Of a stretch of DNA of 64,000 nucleotides, positions 22,888 through 31,376 are shown piece after piece (within the stretch, counting starts at the first letter, position 1; the number at the start of each line of letters is the position of its first letter). The DNA is taken from the NCBI RefSeq assembly GCF_040760005.1, contig NZ_CP099760.1, positions 3,777,501-3,841,500 of the forward strand. Direction: 5' to 3'. Origin of the DNA: Pseudomonas sp. stari2 (GTDB lineage: Bacteria > Pseudomonadota > Gammaproteobacteria > Pseudomonadales > Pseudomonadaceae). The position numbers and the translations under genes were made by a program. The notes below the pieces were generated by a model. It did not search any database. It was not told the origin of the DNA and worked only from the letters and a program-made list of their open reading frames with translations.

Positions 22888-24825
22888 ATGATTCGACCTT
22901 TCAACACTCCGGCTCCATCCCTGTTGTTCGGCTGCCTGTTCAGCCCCCTGCTGCTGGCGGATGATGCACCGCTCGAACTCACCCAGCAAATCGTTTCCGC
23001 GCCGTCGGTGGAGTCCACCACGGTGGCGGACATGGCGCAGTTCGGCAGCAAGGTCGAGGTCGTCACCCGTGAGCAGATCGAACGCGCCGGCCCCAGCGCC
23101 GATGTCACCCGCGTCATGCAGATGTTCATTCCCGGCCTGTACGTCGCGCCGAAAAACGGCCCGTTCGACTACGGCACCTATTCGCTGCTGGGTGGGCGCA
23201 ACGATGACACGCTGATCCTGCTCGACGGCGTGCGCCTGAACAATCGCCTGTACGGCGGCCTGTATCTGGACACCCTGCCGGCCAACGCCATCGAACGCAT
23301 CGAAGTGCTCAAGGGTGGGCAAAGTCTGTTGTTCGGCACCCAGGCCGTGTCCGGCGTGATCAACATCGTCACTCGTAGCCCGCAAAGTCGCAAAGCCTCC
23401 GGCGAAGTGAACATGGGCGTGGATACATTCGGCGGCACCACCGAGGATGCGCGGGTCGAGAACATCTTCACCAACGGTTTCGGCGACCTGGGCTTGCTGG
23501 CCTACGTCAGCCATAACGTCTCGGACGGCTATCAGCCGTTTCGCAATCGCGACATCAAGAACGACAGCGAAAAGAAGCGCGCCTACGAAGTCACCACCTT
23601 CGGCGGCAAGGCGATTCAGTCCTTTGGCGATGACGCGCGCCTGGAACTGTTCTACCAGTACGCTGACGCCAACCTCGACTTCGCCCGCCCGGTGGACAAC
23701 CACAAGACCACCAACGACCGTATCCAGCAGATCGCCACGGCGACCTTTGAACAGAACGTCAACGAACGCCTGAGCTACTTCGTCAAAGGCCATATCAACG
23801 ACTGGGATACCCGCTACACGCGCATCAACAACACGTCCGATGGCGGTGTAAAAACCATCAACCACAACGACTATTGGGGCTTCACCGACTGGGGTGTGCA
23901 GGCCGAAGGCAAGGCCGAATTGCCCGGCGGCCATGTGCTGGTGTTCGGCACGGACAACCAATGGTTCAAGGGCCAGGACGATGTGCTGATCATCGACAAT
24001 GACAAGGCTGAAGCCCACGCGCTCTATACTCAAATGCGCCCGCAGATCGACGCCCTGCCCGACTGGCATCCGAGCATCGGTATTCGTCACGAAGCCATGA
24101 GCGGCGGCGACAGCGCAACGATCGGCATGCTCACTTCGTTGTATGACCTCAATGAACACTGGGCACTGCGCGGCCAGTACGGCACCGCCTACAAACTGCC
24201 GAACGCCGAGCAACTGTTCGTCAACGAACCGGGCGACGAGTTGGGCAACCGCAACCTGAAACCAGAGAAAAGTCGCAACGCCGAACTCGGCCTCGACTAC
24301 AAAGGCTTGCTGCTCGATCGCGAGTTCAGCGCCAGCGTCACCCTGTTCAAACGCAAGATCGATGACCTGATTACTCTCGACGACATTCAGTGGGTCAATG
24401 GCCAGGGGCGGATACAGATGCGTGGTTTCGAGGCGGACGCAAAACTGGCGCTCAACGCGCAATGGAGCCTGCAAGCGGACATGACCCGCAACCTCACCGA
24501 GTCGCGTGCCGGCGTCACACTCAACGATGTTCCGAGCTTCTTCGCTCGTTCCCGCATCGGTTACGAGTCGGTTGACCGGATGTGGGGCGCCGGCAGTGCG
24601 ATCCGCTATATCCGCGATGTGATCAGCTCGAAGCAGGTCGAGTACGGCCATTACTCCGTGGTGGATGCCGACGCTTATCGCTATCTCGACGGTGCCCATC
24701 AGCATCGCCTGAGCCTGCTGGTGGAAAACCTGTTCGACCGCGACTACGTCACCAGCCGTTCGAGCAACGTCGACAACCTCGGACGGCCGTTCACCTCCGA
24801 AGTGCGCTACACGTACCGTTTCTGA
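22888..24825 (+). CDS. btuB: TonB-dependent vitamin B12 receptor, BtuB-like
   Basis: A 645-residue outer-membrane receptor. The signal peptide ends near PLLLADD. The plug domain has VEVVTREQIERAG, GGRNDDTLILLDGVRLNN and VLKGGQSLLFGTQAVSGVINIVT-like sequence, followed by the 22-strand barrel ending in the terminal Phe of VRYTYRF. The start was placed at ATG 22888, after the riboswitch; upstream in-frame codons belong to the leader. B12 specificity is inferred from the riboswitch and the downstream btuF-like gene. The next gene starts within its stop codon (TGATG). Confidence 0.9.
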   Translation: MIRPFNTPAPSLLFGCLFSPLLLADDAPLELTQQIVSAPSVESTTVADMAQFGSKVEVVTREQIERAGPSADVTRVMQMFIPGLYVAPKNGPFDYGTYSLLGGRNDDTLILLDGVRLNNRLYGGLYLDTLPANAIERIEVLKGGQSLLFGTQAVSGVINIVTRSPQSRKASGEVNMGVDTFGGTTEDARVENIFTNGFGDLGLLAYVSHNVSDGYQPFRNRDIKNDSEKKRAYEVTTFGGKAIQSFGDDARLELFYQYADANLDFARPVDNHKTTNDRIQQIATATFEQNVNERLSYFVKGHINDWDTRYTRINNTSDGGVKTINHNDYWGFTDWGVQAEGKAELPGGHVLVFGTDNQWFKGQDDVLIIDNDKAEAHALYTQMRPQIDALPDWHPSIGIRHEAMSGGDSATIGMLTSLYDLNEHWALRGQYGTAYKLPNAEQLFVNEPGDELGNRNLKPEKSRNAELGLDYKGLLLDREFSASVTLFKRKIDDLITLDDIQWVNGQGRIQMRGFEADAKLALNAQWSLQADMTRNLTESRAGVTLNDVPSFFARSRIGYESVDRMWGAGSAIRYIRDVISSKQVEYGHYSVVDADAYRYLDGAHQHRLSLLVENLFDRDYVTSRSSNVDNLGRPFTSEVRYTYRF

Positions 24826-25184
24826 TGGCTGAAATCAAAACCATCGACGGCGTCGACACGCACCCGGACTGGTCGCATGTTCCCGCCCATGCCCGCCACG
24901 TATTCCTCTGCACCGGCCCGCGCTGCACCCAGCGCGGCGCCTTGCAGCTATGGAAAACCCTGCGTCGGCACTTGCTGGCCCATGACCGCATCGAGACCCC
25001 CGGCGGCGTTTTGCTGACCCGCACGCACTGTCAATTCCCGTGCAACCTGGGGCCGGTCATGACGGTGTATCCGGAGACCTGCTGGTATGGCGTGCGCAGC
25101 CACGCGGATGCGCAACGGCTGGTCGAAGTGCACCTGGTGGGCGGCGAGGTGGTCGAGGATCTGTTGATCAAGGAGCGCTCATGA
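24825..25184 (+). CDS. Thioredoxin-fold [2Fe-2S] ferredoxin-like protein in the B12 operon
   Basis: A 119-residue cytosolic protein with four Cys in the pattern FLCTGPRCTQRG ... THCQFPCNLGP. This spacing matches thioredoxin-like [2Fe-2S] ferredoxins. MTVYPETCWYGVRS adds a fifth Cys. Start and stop codons overlap both neighbours (TGATG after btuB, ATGA before btuF), so translation is coupled. The job in B12 uptake is not established; reduction of incoming corrinoid or a regulatory role are guesses. Confidence 0.8.
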   Translation: MAEIKTIDGVDTHPDWSHVPAHARHVFLCTGPRCTQRGALQLWKTLRRHLLAHDRIETPGGVLLTRTHCQFPCNLGPVMTVYPETCWYGVRSHADAQRLVEVHLVGGEVVEDLLIKERS

Positions 25185-26092
25185 GAAGGCTGTGTTTTCT
25201 GGCGGGTGCCCTGCTCTGCACTTCGCCGGTTCTGGCAGATGATTATCGCAATTGTGGCGAGACCTGGCACCTGCCGGTGTCGCCACCGTCGCGGATTGTT
25301 GCGCTCAACCAGCATGCGGCCGATCTTGTGTTGGCGTTGGGCGCCGGCCCGGCGCTGGCCGGCGTCGCCTATCTGGATGACACCGGTACGCCGCAATCCG
25401 AGTACTTCGGCGTGCCGGTGATTTCGCCCCGCTATCCATCGAGCGAAGTGCTGTACGCGCAGAAACCGGATCTCGTGGTCGGCGGCTTCGCCACGGCGTT
25501 TGGCAACGGCGTCACGTCACGCAGCGGACTGGAGCGCAACGGCGTGGCTTCGTATTTGCTGGAGTCGGCCTGCAACGGACACTCGCTGGATTACTTCGAA
25601 CTCATCCACAACGACCTCTCGACCCTCGGTGCCTTGCTGCACAAGCAGCAGCGCGCTCGGGAACTGAGCGATGCAATGGATGCCGATCTGGAAAAGGCCA
25701 AGGCTTTAACCCACCTGGACAGGCCGCTGTCAGTGTTCTACCTAGACAGCGAGGTCAACGGACTCGACAGCGAAGGCCGGCGTGGTTTTGTTACCAATCT
25801 GCTGGCCGCCGCCGGGGCACGAAACCTGTTCGCCGACATCAACCAATACCGGGTGACCGTCAGCCGCGAAACCCTGCTTGCCACGGACCCCGACGTGATC
25901 CTGCTGGCCGATGCCCAATGGTCACCGGCCAGCCGCAAACGTCAGTTGCTGATGCAGGATCCAGTGCTGTCGACCCTGCGGGCCGTGCGTGAGGGGCGGA
26001 TGATCGATATTCCGTTTACGCATCTGTTGCCGACCGTCAGCAGCGGTCGGGTGGCGCTGGAGTTGGCAGAGCGGCTCAGGGCCTTGCCTTGA
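25181..26092 (+). CDS. btuF: Periplasmic cobalamin-binding protein, BtuF-like
   Basis: A 303-residue ABC-type solute-binding protein of the helical-backbone class. The signal peptide is LCFLAGALLCTSPVLADD. Fold markers include PSRIVALNQHAADLVLALG, PDLVVGGFATAFG, and DPDVILLADAQW; the C-terminal helix bundle has GRVALELAERLRALP. Start overlaps the ferredoxin stop. No permease or ATPase gene follows within the window, so BtuCD-type partners, if present, are elsewhere. Function is inferred from the riboswitch and btuB. Confidence 0.82.
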   Translation: MRRLCFLAGALLCTSPVLADDYRNCGETWHLPVSPPSRIVALNQHAADLVLALGAGPALAGVAYLDDTGTPQSEYFGVPVISPRYPSSEVLYAQKPDLVVGGFATAFGNGVTSRSGLERNGVASYLLESACNGHSLDYFELIHNDLSTLGALLHKQQRARELSDAMDADLEKAKALTHLDRPLSVFYLDSEVNGLDSEGRRGFVTNLLAAAGARNLFADINQYRVTVSRETLLATDPDVILLADAQWSPASRKRQLLMQDPVLSTLRAVREGRMIDIPFTHLLPTVSSGRVALELAERLRALP

Positions 26093-26211
26093 ACATCAAC
26101 ACGAGATTTATCCGGAACGGCAATAAATGACGAGACGGTTATCCCGTAAGACTGGTAGAACGGCTGGGCAAACGTCCCGTTTGCTCACTTTGATCAAGGA
26201 AGAGAAAAACA

Positions 26212-27249
26212 ATGAAAAAAGCTTTCGGCCTCTTGCTTCTGATCTGCCTTTCGACCAGCGCAAACGCTGACGAAAACCCCATCGGTTTCCGGACCTCCAC
26301 ACTGCCGGATGCACACAACGACCGTCCGCTGGAGATGGTCGTCTGGTATCCCGCCAGGACCACCGCCACCCCGCAGTTGATTGCAGACGATATTGTGTTT
26401 GTCGGGACGTCCGCCGTGCGCGATGCACCACCGACTGCCGGAGAGCATCCGTTACTGGTGCTTTCACACGGTTACCGAGGGAACTGGAGCAACCAGGCGT
26501 GGCTGGCCACAGCCTTGGCCCGTCAGGGTTACATCGTGGCGGCGGTCAACCATCCCGGCACCACGACACATGACCGCAGTCCTCAAGCGGCTGCCCAGTT
26601 GTGGCAACGACCTGCCGACATCAGCCGCGTCATTGATGCAGTGACCACTCGGCCCGAGCAACTGGGTGCCGTTTCGATGCGTCGAATTGCGGTAGCCGGC
26701 CATTCGCTTGGCGGCTGGACTGCCCTCGAACTCGCCGGCTCACGTTTCGACCCCGAGCGCTTTGCGAAGGACTGCGCAGCCCATCAAAAGCTGGCCAGTT
26801 GCTCGGTCTACAAGACGATCAACGTCGCCAATACGCCAGAATCAAAAGGCCGGATGAGCGCGGACTTGAGCGACAAACGCGTCGGCGCGATCGTTTCACT
26901 GGACCTGGGCCTGTCACGCGGGATGACCGATGCAAGCCTCGCTGAACTGCCGGTTCCGACGCTGGTGATTGGCGCTGGCGTGCCGTCCGAGGACCTGCCA
27001 GCCCAACTGGAGTCGGCCGATCTCGCCAAGCGGCTGCCTCCGGCATCGTCGCAGTATGTCGAGATCAGCGACGCCAGCCATTTCAGCTTCATGGCATCGT
27101 GCAAGGCCGGCGCAGTGGCGTTGCTTGAAGAAGACTCGCCGGGTGACGGCATCATTTGCGGGGATGGCGGCGGTCGTTCGCGTGAGATGATCCAGCAGCA
27201 GGTTGTGGCATTGATCGACGGGTTTCTGAACCGGTCACTCCCGAACTGA
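26212..27249 (+). CDS. Secreted alpha/beta hydrolase (dienelactone hydrolase / PAF-AH-like)
   Basis: A 345-residue protein with a signal peptide (AFGLLLLICLSTSANA). The nucleophile elbow is AVAGHSLGGWTAL near residue 165, the oxyanion segment is LLVLSHGYRGNWSN, and the His is probably in SDASHFSFMA. The acid is in the strand before it. Homologues are called dienelactone-hydrolase-like or predicted lipase/acetylhydrolase. It stands alone after the B12 operon and its substrate is not indicated. Confidence 0.8.
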   Translation: MKKAFGLLLLICLSTSANADENPIGFRTSTLPDAHNDRPLEMVVWYPARTTATPQLIADDIVFVGTSAVRDAPPTAGEHPLLVLSHGYRGNWSNQAWLATALARQGYIVAAVNHPGTTTHDRSPQAAAQLWQRPADISRVIDAVTTRPEQLGAVSMRRIAVAGHSLGGWTALELAGSRFDPERFAKDCAAHQKLASCSVYKTINVANTPESKGRMSADLSDKRVGAIVSLDLGLSRGMTDASLAELPVPTLVIGAGVPSEDLPAQLESADLAKRLPPASSQYVEISDASHFSFMASCKAGAVALLEEDSPGDGIICGDGGGRSREMIQQQVVALIDGFLNRSLPN

Positions 27250-27314
27250 TGACGGTGTTGCCTGTGGTTTCGTGATACATCAGGATCCCTCCTTTTTGAT
27301 CGTCAGGAGCAATC

Positions 27315-27638
27315 GTGGAACGTCTCTTCATTTATGGAACCCTGGGCCCCGGCAGACCGAATGAACATGTGATGCTGAACATCGGCGGCACCTGGCAGGC
27401 CGCTTCGTTGAAGGGGCGTCTGTCGCACGCCGGCTGGGGTGCGGCGATGGGCTTTCCCGGTCTGGTGATTGCGGAAGATGGTGATGTCATTGAAGGCTTT
27501 GTATTCTCCTCCGAAAACTTCCAGCAGCACTGGGCGGCGCTCGATGAGTTTGAAGGGGCCGAGTATCAGCGGGTTTTGACCAAGGTGACTCTGGATGACG
27601 GGACGACAACGGATGCCTGGGTCTACTCCCTGCGCTAG
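27315..27638 (+). CDS. Gamma-glutamylcyclotransferase-like (AIG2/YtfP) protein
   Basis: A 107-residue protein with the family's substrate loop YGTLGPGRPN near the N-terminus and the catalytic-type Glu in ALDEFEGAEYQRV. YtfP-like enzymes release 5-oxoproline from gamma-glutamyl compounds. The GTG start is preceded by AGGAGC at good spacing. The next gene starts inside its 3' end, so the two are probably expressed together. Confidence 0.82.
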   Translation: MERLFIYGTLGPGRPNEHVMLNIGGTWQAASLKGRLSHAGWGAAMGFPGLVIAEDGDVIEGFVFSSENFQQHWAALDEFEGAEYQRVLTKVTLDDGTTTDAWVYSLR

Positions 27639-28293
27639 GCAACTTCACCAAAACGGCTACGCCCTGCTCCACCAGGCAATCCCGGCTGCATGGCTGACCG
27701 AACTTCGGCATACGTTCGACACCGGCGTAAAGCCCTCAAGCGAATGGCCCGTGCCCCGTGGTATCGACTGGCGCCATTCGCTGCTGGACACTGATCCGAC
27801 CGTCCAGGCTGTTTGCCGGTTGCCACAATTGCTGGCAGTGGTGGGCGAGTTGATCGGCGAGCACTTCTTCATCTCCCAGGTTGAAGGCCGCGAACCGCTC
27901 GCCAATGGCGGCCACCAGCAACTGCACCGGGACCTGTCGGCACAACGCCCCGGCGACACCGTCATCGCGCTGGTCTACCTCGACGATTATGGCCCGGAGA
28001 ACGGCGCAACCCGCATCGTCCCCGGCAGCCATCGCCCTGCACTCGGCGAGCCCCCGTTCGACTTCTCTGATGAATCCCGATCCGTGCAACTGACGGGCAA
28101 CGCCGGCGATATCCTGATATTCGATGCCGATCTCATTCACGCCGGCAGCCTGAACCCCGCAGGCGCCCGTCGTCGCACCCTGCTGATCACTTATTTTTCG
28201 GAAACGCTCTATGCATCACACCTGGAAACGGTGGGTCTCAGAAACATTCGAATGGACACCAGCGAAAGGTTCGATCCGGCGTGTTTGCCCTGA
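27613..28293 (+). CDS. Phytanoyl-CoA dioxygenase (PhyH)-family protein
   Basis: A 226-residue non-haem Fe(II)/2-oxoglutarate-type oxygenase. The iron ligands are the HxD pair in QLHRDLSAQ and a distal His in DADLIHAGSLN, with the 2-oxoglutarate-binding Arg probably in AGARRRTLLI. The ATG used overlaps the previous gene by 26 bases; a start 18 bases further upstream is also open. The substrate is unknown. Confidence 0.8.
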   Translation: MPGSTPCARQLHQNGYALLHQAIPAAWLTELRHTFDTGVKPSSEWPVPRGIDWRHSLLDTDPTVQAVCRLPQLLAVVGELIGEHFFISQVEGREPLANGGHQQLHRDLSAQRPGDTVIALVYLDDYGPENGATRIVPGSHRPALGEPPFDFSDESRSVQLTGNAGDILIFDADLIHAGSLNPAGARRRTLLITYFSETLYASHLETVGLRNIRMDTSERFDPACLP

Positions 28294-28321
28294 AAGAATC
28301 TGAGCAATTCATTTGACTTGA

Positions 28322-28355
28322 TTGCCTTGGGCAACTATATAGTTGCTCAAGGCAA
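28322..28355. promoter_or_regulatory. 34-bp palindromic operator of the MarR/GNAT gene
   Basis: Two 17-base arms (TTGCCTTGGGCAACTAT / ATAGTTGCTCAAGGCAA) differ from perfect symmetry at one position. The centre ends 18 bases upstream of the MarR-GNAT start. Its size and position fit autoregulation by the MarR-like domain of the adjacent gene. Confidence 0.65.
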
Positions 28356-28372
28356 CCATTAGAGCACATGTC

Positions 28373-29296
28373 ATGTCCGCGAACCCACTGATCGAACGCG
28401 CCGACATCGTCCGGCAATTCAACCGCTTCTACACCCATCAGATCGGCGTTCTGCAGGAGCACCTGCTGCAAAGCGACTACTCGTTGACCGAGCTGCGCAT
28501 CCTCTACGAACTGGCCTCCGGCGGCGATCTGACCAGCGCCGATCTGCGCCAGATGCTGAGCCTGGACGCCGGTTACATGAGCCGGATCATCAGCGGCTTC
28601 GACAAAAAAGGCCTGATCCAGAAAGTCCCCTCAGCCACCGACGCCCGCGCCAGCCAGCTGCACATCACCGACCTCGGCCGCGAAATCCTCGCCCCGCTGG
28701 AACAGGCCTCGCGGCAGGAAGTCATCACCCTGCTCGAACGCATGGCCGAGCCGCAGCAACTGCAATTGATCGAGTCCATGAAGCAGATCCAGACCCTGCT
28801 CGAGGGCGGCAAGCAACCCGCCTACCTGTTGCGCGATCCTCAGCCGGGCGACATGGGGCTGGTGGTGCAGCAGCAAACGGTGATCTACACCCGCGAATAC
28901 GGCTGGAACTGGGAGTTCGAAGCGCTGGTCGCCGAGATCGTCGCCAAGTACCTGCGCGAGTTCGACCCTGCCAGCGAACGCTGCTGGATTGCGGAAAAGG
29001 ACGGCAAGGTTGTCGGATCAGTATTTGTCATCCGGCACGACGCAACCACGGCAAAACTGCGCATGCTGTTTGTGGATGCCAGCGCACGGGGGTTGGGGAT
29101 CGGCAATCGGCTGGTCGAGGAATGCCTGAGGTTTGCCCGGGATGTCGGGTACAAAAAGATGATTCTGTGGACGACCAGCAATCTGGTGGACGCGCGCAAG
29201 TTGTATCAGCGGGCGGGGTTTGAGTTGGTGGAGGAAGAGCCGATATTCAGCTTCGGGAAGGAGCTGGTGAGTCAGACGTGGGCGATTGGGTTGTGA
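28373..29296 (+). CDS. MarR-type regulator fused to a GNAT acetyltransferase
   Basis: A 307-residue fusion. Residues about 1-145 form a MarR-like winged-helix domain (YSLTELRILYELASGG, ADLRQMLSLDAGYMSRIISGFDKKGLI). Residues about 155-307 are a GNAT domain with EREYGWNWEFE-type N-terminal signature and an acetyl-CoA loop in RMLFVDASARGLGIGNRLV. Such fusions are widespread in Proteobacteria. ATG 28373 was chosen as the first after the palindrome; an earlier start would lie within it. The acetyl acceptor is unknown. Confidence 0.87.
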   Translation: MSANPLIERADIVRQFNRFYTHQIGVLQEHLLQSDYSLTELRILYELASGGDLTSADLRQMLSLDAGYMSRIISGFDKKGLIQKVPSATDARASQLHITDLGREILAPLEQASRQEVITLLERMAEPQQLQLIESMKQIQTLLEGGKQPAYLLRDPQPGDMGLVVQQQTVIYTREYGWNWEFEALVAEIVAKYLREFDPASERCWIAEKDGKVVGSVFVIRHDATTAKLRMLFVDASARGLGIGNRLVEECLRFARDVGYKKMILWTTSNLVDARKLYQRAGFELVEEEPIFSFGKELVSQTWAIGL

Positions 29297-29323
29297 GGTC
29301 TTTTAGCCCCAAGCAAAGGAAAA

Positions 29324-29602
29324 ATGCTGCAGATGAATATTGATCTGGCGGAAGTATCGAGCGCTGAAGAGCTTCATTCAATCCTCAGAGATGCCCTCGG
29401 TTTCCCCGTCTGGTATGGCTGTAACTGGGATGCTTTCTGGGACGCGATCACGGGCCTCGTTCAAATGCCCGCTTACCTGAGATTTTCAGGGTGGGAGTCT
29501 TTTTCCACCCGACTACCAAGGGATGCGAAGCTACTGCAGGAATGCCTCGCGAATTTGAAAATCGAGTTTCCAGAACTTGCCCCCGATTTGGAATTTAGCT
29601 GA
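29324..29602 (+). CDS. Barstar-family protein (ribonuclease-inhibitor fold)
   Basis: A 92-residue protein with barstar hallmarks: a helix containing SSAEELHSILRDALGFP followed by YGCNWDAFWDAITG and a C-terminal acidic strand region. Barstar binds and neutralises barnase-type ribonucleases. AAAGGA precedes the ATG. No barnase-like gene lies beside it, so it is an orphan and may protect against external toxins. The phosphodiesterase gene follows after 13 bases. Confidence 0.85.
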   Translation: MLQMNIDLAEVSSAEELHSILRDALGFPVWYGCNWDAFWDAITGLVQMPAYLRFSGWESFSTRLPRDAKLLQECLANLKIEFPELAPDLEFS

Positions 29603-29615
29603 ACGGAACCTCCGT

Positions 29616-30083
29616 ATGAAAATCGGCCTCATCTCCGACACCCACAACCTCCTTCGCCCCGAAGCCCTCGCCGCGCTGCAAGGCTGCGATCAGATCATCC
29701 ATGCCGGCGACATAGGTTGCGCGGACATCCTCGCGCAACTGACGGAAATCGCCCCCGTCCATGCAGTGCGCGGCAACAACGATCTGAACAGCCTGTGGGC
29801 CCAAGACCTTCCCGACCTCTTGAGCGTAAACCTCAACGGCTGGTCAACCCTCCTCGTCCACGACATCGTCGACGTCCCCACTGACCTGGACCCCGGCGTA
29901 AAACTCATCATCACCGGCCACTCCCACAAACCGCTTATTGAATGGCGTGGTGAGCGTCTCTACGTCAACCCGGGCAGCGCCGGCCCCCGTCGTTTCAAAC
30001 TGCCGGTCACGCTGGCGATCCTTGAGATACAACCTGACGCCATCGAACCCCGCCTCATCTCCCTGCTGGATCCCCCAGCCTGA
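29616..30083 (+). CDS. YfcE-type metallophosphoesterase
   Basis: A 155-residue calcineurin-like phosphodiesterase. Metal-binding motifs are GLISDTHN, IHAGDIG, RGNND and ITGHSHKP. This matches E. coli YfcE-type enzymes, which hydrolyse phosphodiesters in vitro. The upstream frame extends 13 residues but lies in the barstar 3' region, so ATG 29616 was chosen. Physiological substrate is not known. Confidence 0.88.
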   Translation: MKIGLISDTHNLLRPEALAALQGCDQIIHAGDIGCADILAQLTEIAPVHAVRGNNDLNSLWAQDLPDLLSVNLNGWSTLLVHDIVDVPTDLDPGVKLIITGHSHKPLIEWRGERLYVNPGSAGPRRFKLPVTLAILEIQPDAIEPRLISLLDPPA

Positions 30084-30126
30084 AACCGCTACCGTTCCCC
30101 CATCCAGAACAGGGAACCCACGCGCC

Positions 30127-30747
30127 ATGTCCATCGCCGACAACCTCCTCGCTTTCACCTTCGCTGCCACGCTGTTGACCCTGACACCCGGCCTCGACAC
30201 CGCGCTGGTCCTGCGCACCGCGACCGTCGAAGGCAAGCAACAGGCCTTGCGCGCGGCGTTGGGTATCAACGCCGGTTGTCTGTTGTGGGGCGCGGCGGTG
30301 GCGTTCGGGCTCGGGGCGTTGATTGCGGTGTCGGAGCTGGCCTACAACCTGTTGAAGTATTGCGGCGCGGCGTATCTGGCATGGCTCGGGTTGAACATGC
30401 TGCTGCGCCCTCGCCGCTCGCTGGCGCCCGCCGAAGCCAATGGCAAGCCGGGGGGCAACTGGTTCTTGAAGGGCATGCTGGGCAATGTGCTCAATCCCAA
30501 GGTGGGGATTTTCTACGTGTCGTTCCTGCCCCAGTTCATTCCGCAAGGGCAGCCACTGGTGCCGTGGACGTTCGCACTGGTGAGCATTCATGTGGTGCTC
30601 GGGCTGATCTGGTCGCTGGTGTTGATCGGCGCGACGCAACCGCTGTCGGGATTTCTGCGCCGCGAGAAGGTGATTCGCTGGATGGATCGCACCACCGGGA
30701 TGATTTTCGTGTTGTTTGCGGCGCGACTGGCCTTCAGCAAGCGCTGA
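30127..30747 (+). CDS. LysE/RhtB-family amino-acid exporter
   Basis: A 206-residue inner-membrane protein with six predicted helices. The family signature TLTPGLDTALVLRT near the N-terminus matches the RhtB motif (TPGP-type), and NPKVGIFYVSFLPQFI marks the third helix region. It probably exports an amino acid or homoserine-lactone-like compound. The true start is ATG 30127; the frame upstream is open but noncoding. Confidence 0.87.
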   Translation: MSIADNLLAFTFAATLLTLTPGLDTALVLRTATVEGKQQALRAALGINAGCLLWGAAVAFGLGALIAVSELAYNLLKYCGAAYLAWLGLNMLLRPRRSLAPAEANGKPGGNWFLKGMLGNVLNPKVGIFYVSFLPQFIPQGQPLVPWTFALVSIHVVLGLIWSLVLIGATQPLSGFLRREKVIRWMDRTTGMIFVLFAARLAFSKR

Positions 30748-30775
30748 GTCGCCCGAAATTACGGAGTCAAAAAAC

Positions 30776-30815
30776 AAGAGGGGGATTTTGAATAAGTATT
30801 CAAAATCCCCCTCTT
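30776..30815 (-). terminator. Terminator between LysE and the DUF2846 lipoprotein gene
   Basis: Perfect 19-bp arms with a 2-base loop. On the minus strand the stem is followed by CTTGTTTTTTGAC, so it ends transcription of the lipoprotein gene. It may also stop the plus-strand LysE transcript. Confidence 0.85.
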
Positions 30816-30864
30816 CGTTCAATCGCTGAAAGCACGTTACTTCACAGCCATTGCTTTAACCTTG

Positions 30865-31326
30865 TCAGTGCACACGCTTACCAACGACTTCACCGGTAGC
30901 TGCGTCTTCCAACCATACTTCCAATCGGTTGAGGCCGACATATCGCGTACGAGCGATGATCTTTTGACCGGGCTTGCCTTCAAACTCCAGATCGGCAAAC
31001 AAGAAGTGCAACGGCAGATTGTATTCCAGTTGAATCGTGTACTTACCCGGGATCAGCACTGCACGCTGGGGGGAATCATTCTTGTAGTAGTAAGTGGAAA
31101 ACGGAATGTTCCCCACTTTCTTGTCGTTGATTCTAATGATGTTCAGGTTTGGCTCGCCGTCCCCCCAGGAGCGCTGGGGCCTTCCTGCATAGGTATCGGT
31201 TTCGATGACGGTGTAACGGGATTCGTCACTCGGCTCACCAGACTTAACGTTCGAATACGCAGGCATTTCTGCACACCCCTGCAGGCACAGCAGCAGGATG
31301 AGCGTCGGTATCGCAATCTTGATCAT
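30865..31326 (-). CDS. DUF2846 lipoprotein
   Basis: A 153-residue protein with a lipoprotein signal peptide (ILLLCLQGC, lipid-linked Cys near residue 18). The mature domain carries PGKYTIQLEYN and VGNIPFSTYYY, with the PEGA/DUF2846-like pattern of a beta-sandwich. Families like this are outer-membrane or periplasmic lipoproteins of unknown role. A strong terminator follows. ATG 31326 gives the short signal; the frame extends upstream without one. Confidence 0.7.
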   Translation of the reverse strand: MIKIAIPTLILLLCLQGCAEMPAYSNVKSGEPSDESRYTVIETDTYAGRPQRSWGDGEPNLNIIRINDKKVGNIPFSTYYYKNDSPQRAVLIPGKYTIQLEYNLPLHFLFADLEFEGKPGQKIIARTRYVGLNRLEVWLEDAATGEVVGKRVH

Positions 31327-31376
31327 GGGTAAATCTGCATTGATTGAATATAAAAAACGGAGACGCTGAAAGGCAA

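Noticed and set aside
21566..22888. Minus-strand frame opposite the LysR gene and riboswitch
   Set aside because: It runs through a cobalamin riboswitch and a clear LysR gene; no motif on this strand.
22588..24705. Long minus-strand frame (705 codons) opposite btuB
   Set aside because: Antisense to a well-supported receptor with clear plug and barrel motifs; high-G+C third positions keep the opposite strand open by chance, and it has no recognisable domain.
29324..29602. A barnase-barstar toxin-antitoxin pair
   Set aside because: No barnase-like gene adjoins; the next gene is a phosphodiesterase with YfcE motifs.
30776..30815. A mobile palindrome
   Set aside because: The stem is followed by a T-run on the minus strand at the end of a gene, which fits a terminator.
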